Source: Oenanthe sinensis
Lineage: Eukaryota; Streptophyta; Magnoliopsida; Apiales; Apiaceae
DNA length: 64,000 bases
Direction of reading: 5' to 3'
Assembly (NCBI GenBank): GCA_028671895.1
Contig: JAPMAC010000221.1
Location: forward strand, 496,001-560,000
Both the position numbers and the translations under genes were made by a program. Shown in pieces: positions 44,171 to 56,159 of this stretch. How positions within the stretch are numbered: the stretch's first letter is position 1; the number at the start of each line of letters is the position of its first letter. Under the pieces are notes generated by a model. It ran no database searches and was not told where the DNA came from. It worked only from the letters and a program-made list of their open reading frames with translations.

Positions 44171-44610
44171 CTCTTTAACTTACTTATTTATATAAATTAA
44201 ATATTATAGTTTTAACATATGTATTTTATAATTTTTTTCCCCTAATTATATGTATTTTAATAATTTAATAATTTCCCCTAATTATAACATTTCCCTCTAT
44301 TATTTTCACTTAACATTTTTCCCCCTCTTCTCACTTTCTCACAGCCTCTTTCACAGCCTCTTCTCAAGAACTCACGACCAAAACCCTAACTCAAAAACAC
44401 TACTTCACAGCCTCTTCTAACAACCTCTTCTCCCTTCTCACAGCACTCACGACCCAAAACCCTAACTCAAAAACACTACCTCACTGCTCACTGCTCGACT
44501 GCTCTTCAACTCGTGATTTATATGTTCGATTAGGGGAAGAATAGCTTGATTAAGGGGAAGAATAGCTCGATTAGGGGAAGAATAGCTCGATTACAGCCTC
44601 TTGTCAACTG
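44171..44610 (+). promoter_or_regulatory. CACTA promoter and first exon region
   Basis: AT-rich sequence passes into a CT-rich stretch with two copies of an ACTCACGACC..AAAACCCTAACTCAA block (44340-44485). AAACCCTAA is a telo-box-like word often found near plant transcription starts. Three ~21-bp repeats (GATTAGGGGAAGAATAGCTC) follow at 44526-44592. The exon would end at CAACTG before GTATGTTAAT (44611). The exact start site is not visible. Confidence 0.45.
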
Positions 44611-44675
44611 GTATGTTAATTTCTTGGCTTCTCAACTAAACCCTAGTCTTCTAAACTTTGATTTATATGTTAATT

Positions 44676-44760
44676 TATGTATATGTGTGTGTGTTTGTGT
44701 ATGTGTGTGTGTGTATGTGTGTGTGTCTGTATGTTTGTATATGTGTGTGTATGTATATAT
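44676..44760. repeat. TG-rich microsatellite
   Basis: Imperfect (TG)n with TATG interruptions; the ORF reading through it is low-complexity and not a gene. Confidence 0.9.
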
Positions 44761-44889
44761 GTATCTATACATCTATATATTAATTTTGTGCTTTGATGTT
44801 TATGATTAAATTAGATCTGGAAATCACTTGTATTGTTTGTTATTATCTGTTTGTGTATGGGTATATTGATTTAGTACTGTATGATATGT

Positions 44890-46351
44890 TGTTGGGTCCC
44901 GGAGATCGTAGAGGGGGGGGGGGGGGGGGGTGAATACGATTCCCAAATTAAAAATATGACTATTAATTATTTTTGGGACAACATAAAAATTACTTTGGTT
45001 CAAATCCGGGTACTGTTCATCATCTTCTTCAACCTCAAGAACACCATTAAAATAACCAAGATAATGAACGGTAAATCATCCAAAACACACAACACAACAA
45101 GATCCAAGAATATAACTTTATATTCATTGAAGTGGGGTAGATGCTACAAACAAGTTCAAGAACATAAGCTCAAGAACACAACAAAGAAGTGATTTTTGTC
45201 TCCTCTAAAACTATTACATTTTGTAGATCTAGGAGACAAAAATCAACCCTATCTTCTATACAAGATTTAACAAGTGTTTTTAATAGAAGAATAGAGGAGT
45301 GGTATAATAAAGAAAATCATGGCTCTAAAATATTCAAGATCTAGTTCGGCCATGGGGGAGAGAATAATTTTTCTCTCTCTCCCCTTATTTTCTCCTGCAC
45401 CCACACTACTTGAAAAACAAGTGTGGAAGACTTTTATTCAAAGTGAAAAAGGTTACTTTTTCACTTTTTCTCCTTTTGCTCATGTCCACCCAAATCTTAT
45501 CTTCAAAGTCATGTGCCAAACATGCCTTTAGAAATATTTAATATAAAAGTAATATTTAATAAATATATAAAATATAAATAAAGAATATCTTTATTTATAA
45601 AATATATAAATAATTAAATAAATACTTTATTTAATTAAATTAAATATTTCCATCCCACTCTTCAATTTGTGTAGACTTTCTTATCCAAATAATTGGCCCC
45701 GTATACGTGACTCCACCACGTCCAAATATTTGGCCTTCTAATCTGTGAAGCTTTAGTAAGATCCAATCAGGTTGTGCCGTCTGTCCCTTATCCATTAGGC
45801 TGGCATTTCTCCAACACTAATTTACCACATTTGTTGATCCTCCACATGACTCAAGAAAACCAACAACTTTAGAATGATTAAAATCATATTAACCGACGAG
45901 AGCTTGCCTCCAATGTCCTGACACTTTATGCAACGGTCTGGTTCATAAGTGACTAGTCTTGATAGGGGCTCTTGATTCCGAACATGATTCCACATTCTTC
46001 TTTGCAAACCTTACTTGTAGCTTCGATTGTTATGCACTGAAATCTTCATAGACTAAGACAATCTTCTGTAGCTTCCCCATCCTTGAATAGATGTCAACAT
46101 CTTTTATTCTTCACTGAGGCCTGAACATGTTAATGAACTTCTTCCAGTGAGCTTCAAGTCTGTAGATGATCCTTTGATACTTTGTCTTAACTGAACTCTG
46201 TGATCCAAGATTTCTGTGCACCTGCATATTATTACATGTCCTGTTCTATTGTTGAGTTATCATCAACCATTACATAGAGATTACATTTAGCATTTCTAGT
46301 ACACATGAAAGTGCAGTGAGTTACTTCCCTTCACTCCTATCTCCCCTTTCA
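44890..46351 (-). repeat. 3' LTR of E (left side)
   Basis: 1,462 bp. A run of about 18-20 G from 44914 replaces the GGGTGGG of the other LTR. The conserved LTR box is at about 45905-45985. The ORFs 45319-45531 and 45822-46007 recur in the right LTR as LTR sequence and are not genes. Confidence 0.95.
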
Positions 46352-47600
46352 ATCTCCCCCTATTTGGTTGATATGGAATAGCAATCAAATACTATTTCCC
46401 TTTACAATCTCCCACAAAAGCAATTAAATGAAATTAACTACTAGATGATAACTCAACTAACATACAAGAAACAATTAAAGTACTTGACATGAAAATAATA
46501 TACAAAAGGTTATTGAAAGATATAATCAGTTAAATCCAGATTTCCTGAGTTGCTAAAAATGAATGATGAATTTCTGAATTTCATTTTCCTTTAGCTTTCT
46601 CCACTTCAATGTTCTTCAAAGATGGGGTTCTTTCAATAAAGAAACAAATCATTAGTAAAGACTTCTGAACAATCATTCTTATTCATCTTGCAATTCGAAC
46701 TAGAACATACAGCTCTCTATGTTCCCTATAAGAGGTCAACTCATTCTCCCCTTAAGGTTGTTCTCTCTTAGAATGAAAGTCACTTCCTCTTTTTCTTCAG
46801 GATGTTCTATTTCCAGGAAACATAATGTTCTTTCTTCCCTGCACTACTCCACTGACTTCATGTATCACTGAAACAAGAAATAGAACACACTTGGACACTT
46901 TTCAGATGCCCCTTGAAAATCTCCTTCACATTCTTCTTTACCCAGAAAACTTCTACTTAGCAAAAACTCCCCCTGAGTTGATACTCTTCAAAGAAATCTT
47001 CATTTTCATTCATTGATCGTGCTAGAAAGAATTCTTCTGCCGAACCTCTCCTAAGAATGTTCCAAGGACAGATCTTCAAACAAATAGAGCAAGATCCCTT
47101 AGATATCTTTTCAGAATAAGATATAGCATTGCAAACCAAGATGTTAAGATTCTCCATAACTTCTCCCCCTTAGTACGACAAGTAACTTCTTCCCATTTGA
47201 CAAAAAATAACTTCTCCACTTCAGACGGAAAATCAGTTAAATCTACAATACCTTTAGGAATTAGGCTCCAACCAATTACTAAGAAAATTCCCCCTTAGTA
47301 ATTTCCCCTTGCATCACTAAGGTTTCAATTTTATCTAATTCTCCCCCTTAGTTCATGCAAGCTCCAATCCACCCTTGTGTCTTTAGATATCCTCTAAGTA
47401 ACCTCCACAAGATAGGATTGACAGATCTCGTTTCTTGTAGATCTCGTTTCTTGTATCACCAAATTCTCCCCCTTAGTTGGGAATATCCTTTAAAACAATA
47501 AAAGTATCTTCTACATCCAATCGAATAAGAAACTCTCCTCCAATTGAACATAAAATTCTCCTTAGGCCTAAAAATTAATGTCTCCCCCTTTGAGATTGAG
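46352..47600 (-). other. Multiple polypurine tracts of E
   Basis: The tract next to the LTR reads AAATAGGGGGAGAT on the minus strand (46352-46365). Further CTCCCCCT words on the plus strand occur near 46967, 47164, 47288, 47342, 47466 and 47583, often followed by TAGT. This multiplicity is the Sirevirus pattern. Confidence 0.8.
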
Positions 47601-47929
47601 AATAACATGAATTAATAGACCCAAAGGTAATAGTTTGGACATTCCCACTAAGCTTCAGCTAGACTCTTCTTCAGCTTGTCTTCCAGAAAAGAATCTCTTC
47701 AACATTTCAGAGCTAGAAAATTCAGTAACAGGATTCAAGCATAGTAGCAAGGTTTGTGTTTGGTCTATGGTTTCTTCACTTCTACTACGTTCTGTTGGTG
47801 TTTACACTTTCAAGCGTAAGTGTTCCACTCATTTCTCTCCCTATTTCTCTCACTCAAGTGTATCACTCCCTCACTTCACTCAAGTCTTTCTCTCCCTTAC
47901 TTGCACTCATTCCATTTATAGCAATTTGT

Positions 47930-48370
47930 ACCTGCAAGTAAATCCATGCTAGTCTCACCAAGATATTATGGATCGTTGACTGTAGCATGTTGTCGATCAC
48001 TAAAGATCTAGGTTCTGAGATGGAATCTCAGACAGGGTTTCAGTTAGGCCGTCACCCAACTCACCATGAGCAAATCCATGCACACGTGGCTCGTCGTCGG
48101 GGAATAACCGTTCTGAAATTGGAATCTCTTCCATTCCAGGAGTAACTGAAATCCCAACACCCTGATCCTCAAAAGACTCATCAAATTGGTAAACCAACTG
48201 AATCATAGTCTACGAGTTGTTGCTCAGCTACTTTCAGCATCAACAATCTCCCCATATGCAAATCCATGCACTGGATCGTTGAATGTGGTATGCGTACTAG
48301 CAGCTATCTAAGCATCAACCGACTCCCCATATGCAAATCCATGCACTGGATCGTTGACGGTGATATGCCT
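47930..48370 (-). pseudogene. Decayed repeat-containing ORF in E
   Basis: On the minus strand, DPVHGFAYGE is read twice exactly 75 bp (25 codons) apart (48355-48323 and 48282-48248). A diverged copy, RVHGFAHGE, lies in the open piece 48206-48000, and weaker traces continue to about 47940. A repeat that keeps codon spacing points to a former protein, perhaps the extra ORF of the parent element. I do not recognise the family. Stops lie between the copies. Confidence 0.4.
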
Positions 48371-51300
48371 TTAAGTTTTGAGCGATCCATGTATTCCAGA
48401 ATTTGAATTCCTGGGAGAGTAGACGTGTACAAACATCTCTCTCAATCACCTGTGAAGATGAATTAACTCACTATTTCCAGTCATGGAAAACTGTTAGTGA
48501 TTGCCTCTCAACATCAACAGATTGCTCTGCGGATGTGAAATCCCGTTAGGGAACTAGGACTGTTCCTCCTAGGAAGGTTGACAAGGATTCTAGTATATGG
48601 CAAGAAATCCAAGTTTCCCTCAAACGCCTGTGAAGGTGGCTCAACAGCTTCATTCACCATGAATGGTAAACAATGAAGTTTAGGGGTTTTACCTATACCT
48701 CACAATGTGCACTTCTTGCAATGTGTCCTCACAATTGTAAGTCCCAAGAGAGGCTAGAGAACTGGTAGGTCCTATAACATCCCTTAGAAGCAAAAACTTT
48801 AGGATTACCATCAGCGTGAATGCTTTTGGTGTGCTTGACTCATTACAAGGTGCTCTAGCTGACGAACGAATTTTCAATGAAATCACCCTTTAGAGAGAGT
48901 TCATTCAGAAACGGTTGAATTGCCTTTTCAGCTCTGCATCCTTTTGAGAGAATACAGACAAGCTACAGATACCTCAATTTGTATACTTCTTTCCTTCTCG
49001 AGAAGTAGAGCTGTGGGTGCACTTCCGACACATCCTTTGCTGCAATTAATACAGTTTCTCCCTTAACAACCGCTAATCTACATAAGTTTCTTATATCACC
49101 AAGGGTTGAAAGTTTGAATTAGAATGATAGTGTTTGGTACTAAGGCCTTGGTTAGAAATTGATGGATTATTCAACTTCTAGACCTTCCCCTATAGCCACT
49201 AAGGCCAAGCCATTACGACTAAATAGATAGAGTTGATCAGAGCTATATAAAATTTGGTATAGTATGATTAAACTTATTCTCTATTCCTTCTCCGAAATAT
49301 AGCATCGGAGCAATGTGTCCTCAAGAAACAATGCACCAGAGCTAAAATGTGGGAATTAATAAAGAATAGGTAAAAGAATATTAAGCCAAATTTCATAAAC
49401 TCATAATTTTGAAAAAAAAGTTTAATAGATTAACAAAAGTGTTCTTTTGAATTTCTCTTAGACAAATATCCAATTGAAATTCAACTCTTTTAACAAAAAC
49501 ATTTTGATTAATAACTCAAATCTATTTCATCTTGCTCACTGTATGTTTTCAGAAATTGTTTTGCAATTCATTCTTATCGGATATTATCTCCGACTTAAAA
49601 CATAAATCATTAAAAAAAAATCGAATGAATGCTTTAGTCATACAGTCCAAGGCACTAATCCCAAAGCAAACAACCATTGTTTTAATACTACAGGTCAATG
49701 TGAAACAGACATTAACAAGAGTTTTGAAAAAAGTTTTACCAATGGTTGATACCTCAAGATCAAAACAATTTACTCAAATAAAATAGTCTGATACCATGCA
49801 ACATAAGTTACAAGTTATCAAGTAACTTTATTTAAACAAATCGTGGAGAGAAAACAGTTTTCATTACAAAACATTTAGAGAGAGAGAGAGGATATATGAT
49901 TTTGAAATAGAAAGATAATCCTCAAGAAATGTTCTCTTTCAAAGGGAGTTTTTTTAAAAAAAAAAACTTTTAGTGGCTTTTCATTTTCTGGCAAATGAAT
50001 GCATGTTTAGATAAAACATTTTTCACAAGAAATAGACAAGAAATTTCTTTATGCATTCAAGTTTTAAAGAATGAAAAACATATGTTAATACTAATGAATT
50101 ATCAAAGATATGAATGACAAGACATTCAAAAGTACTAATATCATTCAATCATTTTGTAATAAAATGCATCTTACTACAAAATAATCAAGCACATAAGATA
50201 CTTACATTATGCTAGACAATTACCATTTGTCGCTTGAAACAAACACATATTGCAATATAGATCATGGTAATTCTAAAGCATAAAACATAAGCATCCGCTA
50301 AACACTGAACATACATTGACCGAATGACAGCATTTAACTTCTTACACTACATCTCAACAATTATCACATAAGCATATTGAAAATATTCATGACAATCAGA
50401 ATGTATGTAAGCTCGAGGTACTAGTTGCATCAGAGATCAAATACCTTTAAATATTAATGCTAAAATTTATGATCTTTGACAACCCCTCGCGATGTAGTAA
50501 ATTACTTTCAATATCAGTGTTTTTGAAATAATCTTTTTTTGTCAGTTAGTGCAGAAATTCTAAGTGACATTACTAATATCAAAAGAATGACAACTAATAT
50601 TAATGGATTTTGCAAAAGACATGAATTACATCACTTAAACTACATATTAAGTGGTTCCATTAATATTAGCATTAAACAATTAAACAATTAAAAGTAAATA
50701 AAATTACAATTAATTAATATATACAAATACTTATGCTGAAACATTTGATACATATAGCATGAATAACATATGACAGCACAAAGTACGAGGTCCTGGATAT
50801 AAATTGACTATACAAATAGATGCTACATTGTTAGGTCCCTAGGTCCCGGGTGATCATAGGTAATCTTATAGCGATAATATTGGGTCCCGGGTGGTCACAA
50901 GCTAAACATTAATTAGTTCCTAGAGATTGTAGACATCTAAATAACTTGAACACTCTCTACAAACTTTACATTAAAATAAATCAATATTAGACTAGAGTGA
51001 CATACCTTAGTCAATAGAGCTTTTACTGGTGTATGATCGTTGAATGAACAATTACTCCTCTTTGCCCGAGAGATCGAACGTTTACTCCTTTCAAGATCGA
51101 ACGTTTACTCCATTTGGACAGGAATAATTTTTCAGCTACCAGTTAACATTGTTCCTCGAAACAATACCACGCTCATCCAGACAGAAACTGCATTACCTTC
51201 AACACCCAAATATTTCCTTGTAGATATTGGTCTTGGCAGCAGCTTCACTAAACTCAGCACTCTAGAAACCAGTAGTCCTGACACTAGCAGAGTAGAACAT

Positions 51301-54300
51301 TAAAAAAAAACTCCGAACTACCCTTCAGCTTCTGTATCAATACCAAGTCTTCATGTGGATTGATTCCTTGTGCTAAGTGTATCTGCCTCTGGTTCAATTG
51401 AATTAGTTCCTTGATTCGAACCCTACTCAATCTTGATTAGTTAGTGCATCTTCAGTCTTCATTGAATTCACTCAGAAAAACCAATGAAATACTCTTATAC
51501 ATGCACGACCAATCACTACTCTACTACCCAGATTCATCAAGAACTGACTCTAGGAAATGTTGTTACACAAAACCCTTTGTCATGACAGATGTGTCCTTAA
51601 TGTTTCCTTAGATATTCAGTGGGTAGAGTAGACTTCTTCAATTATGATTGAGATCATCTTGCATTATCTTTAAATTGACAATTTCCTTTCTAATATGCAA
51701 TCACTCAATCTGGATCACTCAGTGTTCCTAAGAATCTCAACTCTTACTCAATGAGCACTGCTAGCCTTTGAACATCAAACACGACTAGTTGATCCAACTT
51801 ACTGATGCTCCCCCTGTGATGCTGCTTGCAGCTTTTCTTCATCTGGTGTCATCTAATCTTGAGCCCTAAACCGGATGTCAACCTTTAGAAATTCAGAGCT
51901 AAAATCAAACGAATGCTAGGGAGCTTGATGATGATGTTCACTGCATCTAGATCATCTTAAATCAATCACAGACTCTGTTTAAGCTCTTAACTCCAAATAA
52001 GATAGCCTTCCATCACACCATGTGACTTCAGGCATGATTAATCTTACTTGATGTCTTCTCTTTACATTTGCTGATTAGACTTGCTTCTCAACTGATTCAG
52101 CCGTAGTGAATAGGAAACCTTACCTCTATCCATTATCCTTGTAATTCCACTCAAGGTCTGGATTTCCCTATCAACTCCTCCATTTGGTCATGAAGTCCGG
52201 AAACTGAACTTTACTCTAGAATACTCCTTCCAGTGCAGACATAACATAGAACTTCATTCGTCAACAAATTCCATTACCTGCCCTCAAAGTGTTCTTACAG
52301 CAATCTGCCTAATCCTTTGAATGTGATTAATCACTGAGATGTTTCATCTATCGAATGCATGAACAAACACCAAAACTAAACAGGGTAGCCATTGACTTGA
52401 CTTCCCTTCAACTGACATACTTCACTAATGTTCTTCTTAAAAGAATTTCATTAGAAGTAGTCCTTTCTCACCAACTTCATCTTTACCGTCGAATCCGTTA
52501 TCTTGATAAAACAAATATTAGTTGATAAACCAAGTGTGAGAGCATCACTTGTTGTTGCAGCTAACTCCATTCTGATAAACTTCAACGAATAGTTGACTTC
52601 ATCATAAGCATTACATTTCGTGTCAGCAATAACCTCACCTTTAGTAGAGTGAGCTTCTATTTCTCTTGACCCTGATCAATATTGTTCATCCTCGAACTAA
52701 TATTAGGAAACCCTTCGCAAAGAATTCCCTAGGTCTTCCTTAATATTGTGCTTCAGATCATTCAAGAAAAATAGGTAACCTTGCTTAACCATTTGAATAC
52801 CAAAGCAAAAGTAGTTACATGCCTCGAACATGAAAATGTCAGAGATATATAACTTGTACATGTTGAAAGATACTCTGCATTCACAAATGATTAAGACACG
52901 TGGTCCTCAATTTTGATTGAGTCCAAGGGTTAGAGATATTTCTAAACATAGTTAACAACAAAGCATTCAAGTTCAACATGTTCATTCTTATCTGACTGAT
53001 CACTCCTCATCTATATCAGCCTTAACAAGTAGTCTTGGCTATGAGCTCAGTGATCCCAACCTAACTTAAGGTGGACTAGCAGTCTATAAGAATCATGTCG
53101 TACATATATGTAGTCATAGAAGAATCAATCACTCAGATTCCTAATTCTTCTAAATCACCTTTGTTGTTCACTTTAACATTATATTATCTCTAATTACCTG
53201 AGTCAATTTAAATTTAAAAATTTAATTCATGGTTTATTATACTGACCCCTAGGCAATTCCCAAATTAGAAACAAACTCATCTTAACAAGCACATGATCAA
53301 ATATAGCATTTAATATAACCATGCGAGTATAAACAGATTATAGACAATGTAAACATCAAGGCACTTAGCATGCAGCAAATACTCTTTCCGGTAAATGTAC
53401 CCCTACAAATACCTAAGACTCTATATGCTAACATGATCAATTATCGTAAAGCAAGCATTAAATCACACAAGATCTAATCATGAAGTCAAATATTGATAAA
53501 GAAGCAACACTAACAAACTAGCATAAGTTATCTAATTTATATAGAAATCAAGGTGAGACATGCATTACATCAAACTTATAATATAATGCAGTTCAGCACT
53601 TAATACTCTATAATTGAATCAAACAAGTATAAACTAGTTAGAAAGTATACCTAAGCGATGCTTAACATTCCATCTCGAGTGATAATGACACTCATGGAAG
53701 TATCCTTGCATTTGACCTCAATAACAAATGATGTTCCTGCTTCAACCCAAATTGATACCTGATTGTTCTGCTTAAAGACCCCGACATTGAATGTCTCATA
53801 TTCTGCTTGAAAAGATCACTCTTCTTTGTATGTGTAGCAATAACCCCTTGATTATCATATGTCAGTGATAATCAAACCTTGTGTATTTCTGCCACTGATG
53901 TCTTTTAACCAAATTTTCAATTGTTGTTTTGGTTCTTTGACCGATAAACTGAATTCCTTTTCAAAATCCCAAATTCTTCGGATATTGATTCGAAAACCAC
54001 TGATCGAAGACTCTTCCCTAAATGAACTAATCCCCTTTCAATAACCAAATGATCCACTGAGTAGACCGATGTAGAAATACATCTCCAATGGTAAGATCAG
54101 GTCAAAACTCCATTAGAATGTTCTTCAGTCAGTTCGTTTGTCCTCAACGAACGAAGAATCAACTCCTGTTGTTTCGTTTAATAAAACATTTTGTTCAAAC
54201 AGAAGTATTTAATTTTTTTAGGAATTTAAATAATCAAAATAAATTGAAAATGCATTTTTTTGATAAATAATAATAAATTTCTCACTTTCAAATTATAAAT

Positions 54301-55230
54301 AAAATAAAATAATTCGAAAAAAAAGTTTTGATATAGAGATAACAAATTTTTCAAGGTATATTAAATAATCCTGAAAAAGAAATTATTTCAAATCAAAATT
54401 AATTTCTAAAGAATTTTATAGAATTTATAATCCAAAACAGTTTCAATTATAATAAAAATAAAACAGATTGAAAATATAAGTTTGATATAAAAATAATAAA
54501 TTTTCAAGTCATCTAAGATATTCTTGAAAATAAATTATTTCAACCAAAATGATTTTCCAAAAAGTTTTATGAGATTTATAATTAAAACTTCCAAGCTTAA
54601 ATTATAATTAAAATAAAACAATTCGAAAACATAATTTTGAAATAGAAATACTAAATTTTCAAAACATTTAAAATGTTCATGAAAATAAATTATTTCAATC
54701 CAAAAATATTTTCCAAAGAGTTTTATAAAATTTGTAATTAAAGTTTTATAAAAAATAAATTATTAATCCTCAAAAATAATTCTCAAAATACCTTTAAGAA
54801 TATCAAACTCAAAAGAAATTAAATTGGATTTTAAGATTAATTTTAGTTTTCAAATTAATAAAATTCTTAACTAAGAATATTAAAAATATAAAATATTTGA
54901 CTCTAAAATTTAAAAGAAAAAAATATATTTTCCAAGATGTAAAATAAACTTGAAAAATAAATTATTTAAATTAAAAAATTATTTCTAAAATATTTTATAT
55001 AATTAAATTCAAATTTAATTATTAAATTATTTATTAAACTAAAAACAATTTGAGAGAAAAATAATTTTTGTTTTGAATAAAAATTAAGTTATGTAGCCAT
55101 GTGTCATATAGAAACAGCCTTCTAAGTAGAAATTCTACATAGACTCTATTTCGAACATCAAGTAGAACTTCTACATAGGAATGTTCTACATAGATTCCAT
55201 CTCGAAATTCCTATCTCGAAATTTCTATCT
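48371..55230 (-). other. Non-coding interior of E
   Basis: No ORF above about 90 codons and no recognisable gag or pol motif. 54180-55080 is extremely AT-rich. Two words resembling the LTR end, GGTCCCTAGGTCCCGGG and TTGGGTCCCGGGTGG, occur at about 50830 and 50880, and a lone CTCCCCCTG near 51808. Confidence 0.6.
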
Positions 55231-55990
55231 CGAACATCCAAGTCGAACATCCAAGTCGAACATCTAAGTCGAACATCCAAGTCAAACATCCAAGTCGAAC
55301 ATCCAAGTCGAACATCCAAGTCGAACATCCAAGTCGAACATCCAAGTCGAACATCCAAGTCGAACATCAAGTCGAACATCCAAGTCGAACATCCCAAGTC
55401 CAACATCCAAGTCCAACATCCAAGTCGAACATCCAAGTCCAACATCCCAAGTCCAACATCCAAGTCCAACATCCAAGTCGAACATCCAAGTCGAACATCA
55501 AGTCGAACATCAAGTCGAACATCCAAGTCGAACATCCAAGTCGAACATCAAGTCGAACATCCAAGTCGAACATCCAAGTCGAACATCAAGTCGAACATCC
55601 AGTCGAACATCCAAGTCGAACATCCAAGTCGAACATCAAGTTGAACATCAAGTCGAACATCCAAGTCGAACATCCTAACTCGAACATCCTAACTCGAACA
55701 TCCTAACTCGAACATCCTAACTCGAACATCAACTCGAACATCAACTCGAACTTCAACTCGAACATCATCTCGAACATCAACTCGAACATCAACTCGAACA
55801 TCAACTCGAACATCAACTCGAACATCATCTCGAACATCAACTCGAACATCAACTCGAACATCATCTCGAACATCAACTCGAACATCAACTCGAACATCAA
55901 CTCGAACATCAACTCGAACATCAACTCGAACATCAACTCGAACATCAAGTAGAACATCAAGTAGAACTTCTACATAGGAATGTTCTACTA
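55160..55990. repeat. AAGTCGAACATCC / AACTCGAACATC tandem array in E
   Basis: A 12-13-bp unit is repeated more than 50 times: mostly AAGTCGAACATCC from about 55232 to 55670, then AACTCGAACATC from about 55676 to 55950. The array is bracketed by direct copies of AAGTAGAACTTCTACATAGG (about 55160 and 55962). It lies in the leader of E, just after the primer site on the minus strand. The minus-strand frames of FDLDV and MFEL repeats are products of the array. Confidence 0.95.
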
Positions 55991-56144
55991 GGCCATCTAG
56001 AACATTTTGTACTTAGAAAAATTCTGGGCTTCAACAATTAACAAAACACCTACAGCTTCCTTTCTGGATGCCCAGTGAACCAATCGTACCCTCTTTAATC
56101 TCAAAAATAAAAATAGATCCAATCGATTTGTATGTCAATCGAGT

Positions 56145-56157
56145 AGCTCTGATACCA
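56145..56157 (-). other. Primer-binding site of E (initiator tRNA-Met)
   Basis: AGCTCTGATACCA on the plus strand (TGGTATCAGAGCT on the element's strand), two bases from the LTR. Confidence 0.95.
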
Positions 56158-56159
56158 AT

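Noticed and set aside
44546..44809. 87-codon ORF with Val/Cys repeats
   Set aside because: Runs through the TG microsatellite and across a likely splice donor; not a gene.
45822..46007. 61-codon ORF with CxxC (CIKCQD), repeated at 57081-57266
   Set aside because: Encoded by the conserved LTR box, but B and A carry the box in other frames or broken, so DNA-level rather than protein-level conservation is more likely.
49532..54270. Scattered 60-87-codon ORFs inside E
   Set aside because: Short, AT-rich, no ordered domains, no homologous continuation in neighbouring frames.
55232..55950. CRISPR-like array
   Set aside because: Units are contiguous with no unique spacers, and the context is a plant retrotransposon. 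The same holds for the arrays at 4290, 9826, 27486, 28000 and 42990.
55158..55960. Minus-strand ORFs of FDLDVRLG and MFEL repeats
   Set aside because: Pure by-products of the 12-13-bp tandem array; three overlapping frames are open at once.
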